From an uncultured Eubacteriales bacterium (lineage in GTDB: Bacteria; Bacillota; Clostridia; Peptostreptococcales; Anaerovoracaceae): 11,907 bases of DNA. Below are positions 1 to 7,205 of this stretch, in pieces. The stretch is from positions 1 to 11,907 of the forward strand of contig CADBFL010000034.1 in the NCBI GenBank assembly GCA_902793875.1. Reading direction: 5' to 3'. Position numbers and translations under genes: made by a program. Each line of letters begins with the position of its first letter. Position 1 is the stretch's first letter. The notes beneath the pieces were generated by a model, which saw only the letters and a program-made list of their open reading frames with translations, was not told where the DNA came from and did not search any database.

Positions 1-525
1 CTTCTTATGGAGGATGATTATCAACTTACACATTACCAGACAAATGTTGCGGCGATGCTTAAGCTTGGAGAATGGTTTGATTACATGAAAGAAGAGGGCG
101 TTTATGATAATACGAGAATAATAGTAGTATCTGATCACGGAAGAGGTTTAGAGGATAACATAATGCCTCAACTGGTGTTTACAGATGAAAATGGTTCTAT
201 ACGTAGTTTTGATTCCGGATTTTATGACAGTGTTCTGATGGTCAAGGACTTTGATTCCAAAGAGTATACCAGCAATGATAACCTTATATCGAACGCAGAT
301 ACACCTCATATTGCAGTCAACGGTCTGATAAAAGATCCTGTCAACCCTTATACCGGAAACTCGATAAGCAGATTCATTGATCAGAAGGAACAGCCTGAAT
401 TGATATATACAGCAGACTGGGATACAGACGAAAACAGCGGCAATACCTTTCTTCCGGCAGACTGGCTTACAGTACATGATAATATTTACAACAAAGAAAA
501 CTGGGGTTATTTGGGAGTTAAATGA
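1..525 (+). CDS. Membrane-type sulfatase / LTA synthase-like protein, C-terminal fragment (5' end outside window)
   Basis: The frame is open from base 1, so this is the C-terminal 174 residues of a larger protein; the ATG at 7 is internal. Fragment residues 36-47 carry the run YDNTRIIVVSDHG, where the Asp-His-Gly is the late metal-binding motif of the alkaline phosphatase/sulfatase superfamily. It is followed by a VKDFDSKEYT stretch and an NADTPHIAVNGLIKDPVNP stretch typical of the membrane-anchored sulfatase/phosphoglycerol transferase proteins of gut Clostridia. Family members have an N-terminal bundle of membrane helices and an extracytoplasmic catalytic domain that hydrolyses or transfers phosphoglycerol or sulfate groups on surface polymers; those parts are not visible here. 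It is the only + strand gene and converges on the aminotransferase gene with a 33 bp gap. It is more AT-rich than that neighbour, so it may have a separate origin. Substrate cannot be told. Confidence 0.85.
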   Translation, partial: LLMEDDYQLTHYQTNVAAMLKLGEWFDYMKEEGVYDNTRIIVVSDHGRGLEDNIMPQLVFTDENGSIRSFDSGFYDSVLMVKDFDSKEYTSNDNLISNADTPHIAVNGLIKDPVNPYTGNSISRFIDQKEQPELIYTADWDTDENSGNTFLPADWLTVHDNIYNKENWGYLGVK

Positions 526-558
526 CCCCTGCGTTTTCCTTTTAGAAACATATGCTGC

Positions 559-1845
559 TTAGGCAAAGCACCTTCTGATGATATCCATGATCCTGTCCTG
601 CTGCTCCGCTGTCATCTTGTTGTCGCTCGGCAGGCAGAGGCCCCTTTCGAATATGTCCGCTCCGGCATCGGTCATGCCGGTCTCCTTTATGTATGCATTG
701 CTCCTTGCTCTGCCGCTTCCTGAGGCTGTGATGAACGGATTCATCCTGTATATCGGCTGCATGTGCATAGGCTTCCATATCGGTCTTCCTTCTGCATTGA
801 GAAGCGATATCGCTTCGAGGGTCTCGGTCGGGCAGCTCTTTCCGTGTTCAGGCACATAAAGCGCGTCCTTTTCGCCTCTGACCTGTCTGCACATCGCGTC
901 ACTGTCGATGATCATGCAGCTGAGCCAGAAGTTCGGCTCCGAGCAGCTCTCATCATACGGGTTCATCTTTACAGGCAGGTCCTTCAGTCCCTCTTTATAT
1001 CTTTCGTAGATCGCTTTCTTCTGGGCAATATGCTCCTCGAGGTACGGGTACTGGCCTCTCACGACGCCTGCTATGACATTGCTCATGCGGTAGTTGTATC
1101 CCATCTCCTCGTGCTGATACCACGCCGCATCCTCTCTTGACTGGGTGCTCCACTTGCGCACCTTGTTTGCAGCCTCTTCATCATCTGTGAGAAGCATGCC
1201 CCCGGACGAGCCGGTTATGATCTTGTTGCCGTTGAAGGATATGGCGTTATAGTCGCCGAAGCATCCGGTCTGCTTTCCTTTATACGTAGCACCGAGCGAT
1301 TCCGCGGCATCCTCGACTATCAGGGCGCCGTGCCTGTCGCATATCTTCTTTATCTCATCGATCTTTCCCGGAGTGCCGTACAGATGCGCGACTACGAGCA
1401 GTCTGATTTCAGGATATATTTCGAAAGCCTTTTCAAGCGCTTCCGGATCCATGTTCCATGTGTCGTATTCGGTGTCAATGAATACGAGCTCGCCGCCCTC
1501 ATACGCAACGGGATTGACTGTCGCATCAAAGGTCATGTCCGAGCAGAACACTTTGTGTCCCTCGAGCGTCCCGCGGTTCGGGGCAGGCTGTCCGTACAGT
1601 CTTTCTCCCGCGAGTTTGACCGCAAGATGCAGCGCAGCGGTCCCCGATGACAGCGCGACTGCATGGCCGCAGCCTGTCTTTTCGCAGGTGATTCGCTCGA
1701 CCTCGTTTATGTTGGCTCCAACCGTGGACATCCAGTTGGTCTCGTACGCCTCCTGCATGTATTTAAGCTCCCCGCCGTGCATCGTAGGCGAGGCGAGCCA
1801 GAGCTTGCTGTCGAATGGTTTTACCGCTGTGTCTTTACTGAACAT
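559..1845 (-). CDS. DegT/DnrJ/EryC1/StrS-family PLP-dependent sugar aminotransferase
   Basis: This 428-residue protein is a fold-type I aminotransferase of the kind that aminates keto-sugars on nucleotide carriers (EpsN/PglE-like) for surface glycans. Visible motifs are SSGTAALHLA at residues 66-75 (phosphate-binding region), EDAAESLGA at 178-186 (Asp179 contacts the PLP ring nitrogen in the family), and SFNGNKIITGSSGGM at 203-217, in which Lys208 is the predicted Schiff-base lysine. The C-terminal part has the usual RPIWKPMHMQP and RGLCLPSDNKMT stretches. It is longer than the usual 360-400 residues, with extra sequence around 80-97. The ATG at 1845 is preceded by a weak GGGAAAG site. It starts 24 bp after the subtilase stop, with no obvious promoter between, so it is probably co-transcribed with the protease. 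Family is sure; the exact sugar substrate is not. Confidence 0.93.
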   Translation of the reverse strand: MFSKDTAVKPFDSKLWLASPTMHGGELKYMQEAYETNWMSTVGANINEVERITCEKTGCGHAVALSSGTAALHLAVKLAGERLYGQPAPNRGTLEGHKVFCSDMTFDATVNPVAYEGGELVFIDTEYDTWNMDPEALEKAFEIYPEIRLLVVAHLYGTPGKIDEIKKICDRHGALIVEDAAESLGATYKGKQTGCFGDYNAISFNGNKIITGSSGGMLLTDDEEAANKVRKWSTQSREDAAWYQHEEMGYNYRMSNVIAGVVRGQYPYLEEHIAQKKAIYERYKEGLKDLPVKMNPYDESCSEPNFWLSCMIIDSDAMCRQVRGEKDALYVPEHGKSCPTETLEAISLLNAEGRPIWKPMHMQPIYRMNPFITASGSGRARSNAYIKETGMTDAGADIFERGLCLPSDNKMTAEQQDRIMDIIRRCFA

Positions 1846-1869
1846 GATTTTTCTTTCCCGTCTCCGTGA

Positions 1870-3957
1870 TCATCTGGTCCTTACCGCCTTGACCGGGCTC
1901 CACCCGGAATAGTAGTTCTTCTCTTTGACGGTCTTGTATGCGCGGACCCTTACATAGTATTTTTTGCCGGCCGCGAGGCCGCTCACTTTTCCTGAAGTTT
2001 TCGTATATCCCCTGACCGTTACGGTCTTTTTGTTTTTTTCGAATTTTGCATCGGTCGATGTCTGTACCTGGTATCCGCTTATGACGCTCGTGCTCATCTT
2101 CGCGCTCTGCTTCGCCCATGCAGCAGTCAGCGCTTTTTTACCACCTGTCAGCTTCGTTATCCTCGTGCCCTTCGGGCATATCCTGTAAGTGACTGTTTTT
2201 GTTCCTCTGTAGTTGTCTTTCAGGGTGACTTTGACGTTGTATTCGCCGACGTTCTTCCTTCCGCTCGAATATGTCAGCTTGTACTGATCTGATGACAGTT
2301 CCCGGTCTCCTTCATATACGGTGACCGAAGGGGTCTGCGCCTTGTCGTTCCAGACAAACACCGTTTTTGACAGTTTTACTGCCGGCGTTATTTTCTTCGG
2401 AGCAAATCGCGGGCAGCCTGCGCCGTAGTATACATCCCTGCCGGCAGTTCCGAGATCTTCGGATATTCCTTCCAGATAGCCTATGATCTGTTCGTTGCTG
2501 TAATCTTCGTGGCCGGCTTTCACAGTTGCGGCGGCGGCGGCGATGTAAGGCGCAGAGAAGCTCGTTCCGGTAGCGGTGAAGTAAGCTCCTCCCTTCTTTG
2601 CAACCATGATGCTGCTTCCCGGTGCGGCAAAATCCACTGCCTGCCCGTAGTTTGACCCTTCGTCTTTTGAGTTGTAATAACGCGCCTTACCTGATGTGAT
2701 CGCACCAACACAGATGGTGGATTTAAACTCTCCCGGGATTTCATATACTTCCGGATCGTCCATGTTTTTATTTTCATTGCCGGCAGCGCATACGATCAGA
2801 GCATTATAATCACTGAACTCATTATCGTATCTCTCAAATGTCTCCATTACCGAACTACTCATAATCTCCCCGAGAGACAGATTGATTATGTCAGCACCCT
2901 TCTCTTCCGCATATTTTATTGCACAGTAAATATCGGTCCAGTTTCCATTGCCTTCTGCGTCCAGAGCCTTAAGCGGCAGTATTTTCACATTCGAAGGAGT
3001 GGACTCGGCAATGATCCCGCTTACCGCAGTACCATGGCCTTCATCATCGGTTGTATCATCAGATGGATCGTTTTCCGTGTTGACAAAGTTTTTACCTGCA
3101 AGTATTGTTTTCCCCTTGAATACCGGATGAGACCTCTGGATCCCGGTATCTACCACAGCAACGGTCACCTGACCGTTGTTATCTGTAATGGCTTTCTGAT
3201 GATCCAGTCTCATAAATGCCGTTCCCCAGCCCTTCTCTCCGGAGCAGAGCTTCATCGGCAAATCAATAAGCACTGCGTCACTGCCGTATTCAGAGACAAG
3301 AGCTTCATATGCCTGCATTGTTGCCTCTATGCTGTCGTAGCTGAGATAATAGCTGTCCTCGAAGTACACGGCCTTGGCAGCTCCGTATGCGTTGATTTTC
3401 TCTTCCTGAGGTGCAAATAGTATAAGTCTTTGATACGAGAACTTGGAGGTGACATCAACTTTGTTATCTCCGGACTCCTCGGCGCTGTAGAACCCGCTGT
3501 CCTCAAGAGCTTCTGCAACTTCGCTCTGCTTTTCCGAATCGCTTCCGCCGCCCGAAAGGATCTCCGTGACCTCTTCTGTCACCTCGTCTGTCGCGAGATC
3601 GGCGGAGTCGTCTTTAGCCGCGTCTATAGTGAAGAACGCATCGTTATCATATGCGGCATCAGACTCTTCTGAGAGTTCTACTACAGAATCGACGGCGGTT
3701 ACCTCAGTCGGCTCATCAGGGAGTTTGTCTGTGTCTTGTTCGTTGTTATCGCCGTCTTTAGCTTCAGGTGCAGGTACATCCGTACCCTGAACTTCAGATT
3801 TACTGTCATCGGTGGCAGAGTCATCTTCGATCGTGGTTACACCGCTCCTGTTATCTGGCACATCAAAAGAATCCTCCCCCGTTGCGTAGCTCATGAACGG
3901 AGTGGTTGTCATCATTGATATTACTAAAATGGATAATAATCTACTGAGGTTTTTCAT
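1870..3957 (-). CDS. Secreted subtilisin-family (S8) serine protease with C-terminal Ig-like and FN3 domains
   Basis: This is a 695-residue exported protease. Residues 1-26 form a signal peptide (basic start, hydrophobic core, ATG-like cleavage region). Residues 27-165 are a low-complexity, Asp/Glu/Ser/Thr-rich segment. Residues 170-235 may be a propeptide. The peptidase domain, about 245-520, has all catalytic elements: Asp270 in VAVVDTG, His309 in DEGHGTAVSG, oxyanion-hole Asn394 in CAAGNEN, and Ser466 in GTSFSAP. Residues 523-594 look like a bacterial Ig-like repeat (NVGEYNVKVTLKDNY), and 598-695 like a fibronectin type III domain (ISGYQVQ, KKYYVRVRAY). There is no LPXTG signal or C-terminal membrane helix, so it is probably released or held non-covalently. 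The ATG at 3957 has no ribosome-binding site but sits 6 nt below a perfect -10 box. Its substrate is unknown. The aminotransferase gene follows 24 bp downstream. Confidence 0.95.
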   Translation of the reverse strand: MKNLSRLLSILVISMMTTTPFMSYATGEDSFDVPDNRSGVTTIEDDSATDDSKSEVQGTDVPAPEAKDGDNNEQDTDKLPDEPTEVTAVDSVVELSEESDAAYDNDAFFTIDAAKDDSADLATDEVTEEVTEILSGGGSDSEKQSEVAEALEDSGFYSAEESGDNKVDVTSKFSYQRLILFAPQEEKINAYGAAKAVYFEDSYYLSYDSIEATMQAYEALVSEYGSDAVLIDLPMKLCSGEKGWGTAFMRLDHQKAITDNNGQVTVAVVDTGIQRSHPVFKGKTILAGKNFVNTENDPSDDTTDDEGHGTAVSGIIAESTPSNVKILPLKALDAEGNGNWTDIYCAIKYAEEKGADIINLSLGEIMSSSVMETFERYDNEFSDYNALIVCAAGNENKNMDDPEVYEIPGEFKSTICVGAITSGKARYYNSKDEGSNYGQAVDFAAPGSSIMVAKKGGAYFTATGTSFSAPYIAAAAATVKAGHEDYSNEQIIGYLEGISEDLGTAGRDVYYGAGCPRFAPKKITPAVKLSKTVFVWNDKAQTPSVTVYEGDRELSSDQYKLTYSSGRKNVGEYNVKVTLKDNYRGTKTVTYRICPKGTRITKLTGGKKALTAAWAKQSAKMSTSVISGYQVQTSTDAKFEKNKKTVTVRGYTKTSGKVSGLAAGKKYYVRVRAYKTVKEKNYYSGWSPVKAVRTR

Positions 3958-3963
3958 GCGGGT

Positions 3964-3991
3964 ATTATAACGTAGTTACAGGAATAGTCAA
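3964..3991 (-). promoter_or_regulatory. Predicted sigma-A promoter of the subtilase gene
   Basis: On the - strand TTGACT (3991-3986; 5 of 6 to consensus) is followed after 16 bp by TATAAT (3969-3964; 6 of 6). The first base of the subtilase ATG lies 7 nt below the -10 box, where transcription would be expected to start, so the transcript is predicted to be leaderless or nearly so. The match is seen directly; activity is inferred. Confidence 0.65.
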
Positions 3992-4186
3992 AGTTATAGT
4001 GATGTATGTATCCAATCAGCAAATCCAACATGAATATCCCAAACAAAGCGTATCTTGCAATGCATTATATAACGAGAATCACTATTATAACAACCTGGTT
4101 CGAATCGGCCAGAAACATGCACAATCACTTTGGCTTTGCTCACCTTATGACAAGAACGAGTCACTATTATTTAATTGCTATATATA

Positions 4187-4813
4187 TTACCTATCCGGTA
4201 GATTAATGCTCTTGCGAATACGGTTATACTTCTTAACCTCCTTCACCTGGGCATCAAGAAATCTGGCGAGTTCCATTCCTTTCGCAGCCTGTGCTCCCAG
4301 ACGTTCATCGAGACTACTTGAGTTTTTATTAAGCAGAGCGTGGATCACTTCATTTCTGTAATTGCACCAGTCTTTTATTTCATCCAGTGTCGCAAGCAAC
4401 CCGTCGACATCAATATACCTATCGTACTGTTCCCTCAGGGATGTCAGGTACTTGTCGGTCGTATCATAGCCTTCCTGATCTGCCCACATAAGTGTGCATC
4501 TGACAATCTTCATCTTTCCAGATATGGCTTTGTAAGAAAATTCGCTGTTCTTACCTTTTCCATAATATGTTTCCATGATCGGCTTAAGACTTTTCTTTGC
4601 TCTATAGCAGTCTATGGAATGGCTGCCTCTGTTTTCCAGCAATCCGATATGATAAAGGAACGATCTTAATCGATCTTCCATCACTGCATAATCTATAAGG
4701 AGCGCCTCAAGGAAAAAGCCCTCCTTCATCGCTTTATTATATCTGTTGATGTTGGTGCGGTATGTGTTTTGTTTGTCTGTGTTGTTATTTACTGGGTCAA
4801 TGTATATATTCAT
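4187..4813 (-). CDS. Predicted HEPN-domain protein (RNxxxH motif), possible RNase toxin
   Basis: This is a 208-residue, mostly helical cytoplasmic protein with no signal peptide or membrane segment. Near the C-terminus it carries WCNYRNEVIHALLNK, in which Arg153-Asn154-x3-His158 matches the RNxxxH (Rx4-6H) motif of HEPN ribonucleases. An earlier stretch, EALLIDYAVMEDRLRSFL (about 36-53), resembles the first HEPN helices. It resembles conserved hypothetical proteins of gut Firmicutes. HEPN proteins often act as dimeric RNases in toxin-antitoxin and phage-defence systems; no activity has been shown here. The frame opens with a TTG at 4822, but the ATG at 4813 is chosen because AGAGG lies 9 nt upstream of it. 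The gene stands alone with its own promoter, between the FRG gene and the subtilase, in AT-rich DNA. The HEPN call rests on the motif and helical context only. Confidence 0.75.
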   Translation of the reverse strand: MNIYIDPVNNNTDKQNTYRTNINRYNKAMKEGFFLEALLIDYAVMEDRLRSFLYHIGLLENRGSHSIDCYRAKKSLKPIMETYYGKGKNSEFSYKAISGKMKIVRCTLMWADQEGYDTTDKYLTSLREQYDRYIDVDGLLATLDEIKDWCNYRNEVIHALLNKNSSSLDERLGAQAAKGMELARFLDAQVKEVKKYNRIRKSINLPDR

Positions 4814-4822
4814 ATTCCACAA

Positions 4823-4827
4823 CCTCT
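4823..4827 (-). promoter_or_regulatory. Ribosome-binding site deciding the HEPN start
   Basis: AGAGG on the - strand lies 9 nt upstream of the ATG at 4813 and directly abuts the TTG at 4822, so it supports the ATG and excludes the TTG. Confidence 0.6.
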
Positions 4828-4842
4828 AATATTTGCATTAAT

Positions 4843-4871
4843 ACCATATTCACTGGCCTGAATCTTTTCAA
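4843..4871 (-). promoter_or_regulatory. Predicted promoter of the HEPN gene
   Basis: On the - strand TTGAAA (4871-4866) is separated by 17 bp from TATGGT (4848-4843). A start near 4836 would leave a short leader that still contains the AGAGG ribosome-binding site. The -35 is good (5 of 6) and the -10 is weaker (4 of 6), so this is a tentative call. Confidence 0.4.
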
Positions 4872-4979
4872 TCACTCTTGTAGACTAAAGGTCGAGCCCG
4901 TTGAGACTATTCTCCAACACTCTTTGCATATTACAACGCCCCTTTCCACCGGACGCCCTGTTAAGAGTAAAAATGTGTT

Positions 4980-5015
4980 TTTCTCTTGCTTTAGTCAGGT
5001 GTCCTAAAGGAGAAA
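4980..5015 (-). terminator. Imperfect hairpin downstream of the FRG gene, possible terminator
   Basis: TTTCTC (4980-4985) pairs with GAGAAA (5010-5015), and CTTTAG (4989-4994) pairs with CTAAAG (5004-5009). A 3-nt bulge (4986-4988) and a 9-nt loop complete the structure. It begins 17 nt past the FRG stop. A T-run follows on the - strand only about 7 nt later, so it is not a canonical intrinsic terminator. It may instead be a weak terminator, an mRNA 3' end stabiliser or an operator ahead of the HEPN promoter. Confidence 0.4.
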
Positions 5016-5032
5016 TCTTTTACCTCATTTTA

Positions 5033-6046
5033 CTATGCTTTTATTTCTTCTCCTAAGCAAAAGCTACTCCCTATTTGCCTGCAAACATGGTCAATGCTGT
5101 CACTGAACAGGAACGCTTCGTTGATGCCTATCTTGTACAACTCTTCTACTATCCTTTTTTTGTTTTTTGCTTCTATGATATACTGCCCCACACCATTATT
5201 ATCATGATAGAGTTCTGGCAGTTCTTTCTTAATCATATATTCCCCCGAGTCATTCTTTTTGACCATATTGGGTATAAGCAGGTATACCCCTTGCTGTAAC
5301 CGTTGTCTTTCAAGTTTTTCTTGAGTTTCTATTATTGTAGGTGCCATAAACAAAGATGCAATGCTTAACTCTTTATCCTGCTCGTCACTATGCTTAAAGT
5401 TATTCTCTATCGACCATTTACTAAACCATTCTTTCTTTTCTATATCCTTGATTAATGATGCGATGGTCATCCCATTGTTTGGGACTTTATCAATGCAATA
5501 TGAAAAAAGGTTCTTTACAAAATAATAAGAATAGTAAGCCCAATTATAATTCCGAATATAGTTATTCTCTTTTTCCCAATCATCCGGATTCCATTCCTCC
5601 TCAAAAAGCAAATTCTGATTGCTTGGATAAATCGATCCTGAAAAATGTCTGTGATTATTAATCTCTATAACGGTTCCGTCTTTATTTTTATTTTCCCGAC
5701 ATGCAAAAAATAAAGCTACTAAAGGGTTTAGTGTAAAATCAATTAGTCTTGTAGGGATACCATAATGCTGCATTTTTGCAAGCAATGTAAGCCTGTCTTC
5801 TTGACTGTTGAATGTTTCCGGTCTCTTATTGCAAGCAAGCTCAATAAGTCTGTTTTCAGCTTTGATTGAATTAGTATATCTTGCGATTGATGGCATTAAT
5901 TTGTACTCAACATTTGAATGCCCTCTATAAAAAAACTGAAGTTCCACTGTTTCAGGTGAATTATTATGTGGTTTGTTTACAACACATTCCACATACTCTG
6001 CTAAAGATTCTATTCTTTTGGGCGGTCCATAGATTATGCTTGTCAT
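5033..6046 (-). CDS. FRG-domain-containing protein
   Basis: This is a 337-residue cytoplasmic protein with an N-terminal FRG domain (Pfam family named after the Phe-Arg-Gly motif). The signature FFYRGHSN is at residues 38-45. The second conserved block, QHYGIPTRLIDFTLNPLVAL, is at about 93-112, followed by FFAC. A further RQRLQQGVYLL stretch lies at about 247-257. The middle, about 140-240, is rich in Trp, Tyr and Asn and is specific to this protein. The biochemical function of FRG domains is not firmly known; they recur in mobile and defence-like settings. The longest frame starts at 6070, abutting the glf stop, but the ATG at 6046 has AGGAAGG 5 nt upstream and is preferred. It follows glf by 24 bp and so probably rides on the envelope operon, although its AT-rich base composition differs sharply from glf. 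Confidence 0.88.
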   Translation of the reverse strand: MTSIIYGPPKRIESLAEYVECVVNKPHNNSPETVELQFFYRGHSNVEYKLMPSIARYTNSIKAENRLIELACNKRPETFNSQEDRLTLLAKMQHYGIPTRLIDFTLNPLVALFFACRENKNKDGTVIEINNHRHFSGSIYPSNQNLLFEEEWNPDDWEKENNYIRNYNWAYYSYYFVKNLFSYCIDKVPNNGMTIASLIKDIEKKEWFSKWSIENNFKHSDEQDKELSIASLFMAPTIIETQEKLERQRLQQGVYLLIPNMVKKNDSGEYMIKKELPELYHDNNGVGQYIIEAKNKKRIVEELYKIGINEAFLFSDSIDHVCRQIGSSFCLGEEIKA

Positions 6047-6051
6047 ATAGT

Positions 6052-6058
6052 CCTTCCT
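6052..6058 (-). promoter_or_regulatory. Strong ribosome-binding site deciding the FRG start
   Basis: AGGAAGG on the - strand lies 5 nt upstream of the ATG at 6046. It is inside the longer open frame that begins at 6070, so it argues for the shorter protein. Confidence 0.7.
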
Positions 6059-6070
6059 ATATTTCTGCAT

Positions 6071-7189
6071 TCAGAGTTGATACGCTGTCTCCAGCGCTTT
6101 CGCGATCACCTGATCCATGTCGTAGTACTTGTATTCTCCCAGACGTCCGCCGAAGATGACCTTTTTCTCTTTATCGGCCATTTCTCTGTACCCGGCGTAC
6201 AGAGCGCCGTTCTTTTCATCGTTGACAGGGTAGTACGGCTCGTCGCCCGGCTTCCACTCTGAGCTGTATTCGCGGCTGATCACCGTCTTCGGAAGGTCGT
6301 TTCCCTCTTCATCCTTTCCGAACTCGAACCACTTGTGCTCTATGATGCGGGTCCACGGCGTTTCGGCGTCGGTGTAGTTGACCGCGGCGTTGCCCTGGAA
6401 GTTCGGCCTGTCCAGTATCTCGTTCTCAAAGCGCACCGACCTGTATTCTAGATGTCCGAGCTCATAGTCATAGAAGGCGTCGATCGGCCCGGTGTACACG
6501 ACTTTATCCGCCATGCCGTCCCACTTCGGCCTGTCCTCAAGATAATCGATGCCCAGATGCACTTCTATGTTTTCGTGCGCCAGCATGTTCTCGACCATGC
6601 CGGTATAGCCTCCGACAGGGATGCCCTGAAAGAGCGCGTTGAAGTAGTTGTTGTCGAAGGTCAGTCTCACCGGCAGCCTCTTTATGATGAAGGCCGGCAG
6701 ATCTTTGCACTCGCGGCCCCACTGCTTCTGAGTGTAGCCCTTGATGAGCTTCTCGTAGATGTCCGTCCCGACGAGCGAGATCGCCTGCTCCTCGAGGTTC
6801 CGCGGCTCGGTGATGCCCGCAGCCCTGCGCTGCTCTTCTATCTTTGCGGCCGCTTCCTCCGGAGTGACGACGCCCCACATCTTATTGAATGTGTACATGT
6901 TGAACGGCAGGCTGTAAAGCTCTCCTTTATAATTGGCGACCGGCGAGTTCGTGAATCTGTTGAATACCGCAAAGCGGTTCACGTAGTTCCAGACCTCTTC
7001 ATTGTTGGTATGGAAGATATGCGCGCCGTACACGTGCACATTGATCCCCTCGACGCGCTGCGTGAAGACGTTGCCCGCTACATTGTTTCTCCTGTCTATG
7101 ACGAGGACCCTGCTGCCCTTCTCTGCCATCTCCCTGGCGAATGTCGCGCCGTAAAGTCCGGCTCCGACGATAAGATAGTTGTACTTCAT
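6071..7189 (-). CDS. glf: UDP-galactopyranose mutase
   Basis: This cytoplasmic flavoenzyme converts UDP-galactopyranose to UDP-galactofuranose, the donor for galactofuranose in surface polysaccharides. The 372-residue length is normal for bacterial Glf. The N-terminal FAD site reads VGAGLYGATFA at 8-18, followed by IDRRNNVAGN at 31-40. YGAHIFHT (54-61) and YTQKQWGRE (152-160) line the substrate pocket. Arg175 in LPVRLTFDNNYF and Arg281 in TRIIEHKWF match the two substrate-phosphate arginines known in Klebsiella Glf. GGRLGEYKYYDMD (347-359) is the C-terminal FAD/substrate motif. All key residues are present, so it should be active. The ATG at 7189 has AGGAGA 8 nt upstream. It starts 16 bp after the PP2C stop. 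No galactofuranosyltransferase lies in the window. Confidence 0.97.
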   Translation of the reverse strand: MKYNYLIVGAGLYGATFAREMAEKGSRVLVIDRRNNVAGNVFTQRVEGINVHVYGAHIFHTNNEEVWNYVNRFAVFNRFTNSPVANYKGELYSLPFNMYTFNKMWGVVTPEEAAAKIEEQRRAAGITEPRNLEEQAISLVGTDIYEKLIKGYTQKQWGRECKDLPAFIIKRLPVRLTFDNNYFNALFQGIPVGGYTGMVENMLAHENIEVHLGIDYLEDRPKWDGMADKVVYTGPIDAFYDYELGHLEYRSVRFENEILDRPNFQGNAAVNYTDAETPWTRIIEHKWFEFGKDEEGNDLPKTVISREYSSEWKPGDEPYYPVNDEKNGALYAGYREMADKEKKVIFGGRLGEYKYYDMDQVIAKALETAYQL

Positions 7190-7205
7190 GTTTTTTTCTC
7201 CTGCT

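Noticed and set aside
556..570. Small TGCTT/AAGCA hairpin at the aminotransferase stop as a bidirectional terminator
   Set aside because: Only 5 bp, it includes the stop codon and has no T-run on either side.
4097..4106. GGTTCGAATC, which looks like a tRNA T-loop and could be an attachment-site remnant
   Set aside because: The flanking bases do not form a T-stem on either strand, no acceptor or anticodon arms are found, and no integrase or second copy is present.
3994..4143. 49-residue GTG-started frame on the - strand between the HEPN gene and the subtilase
   Set aside because: Its residue make-up looks non-coding, no convincing ribosome-binding site or promoter is placed for it, and it runs into the subtilase promoter region.
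3999..4361. Open frames on the + strand in the HEPN/subtilase gap
   Set aside because: They have no ribosome-binding site, resemble no protein, and run into the antisense of the HEPN gene.
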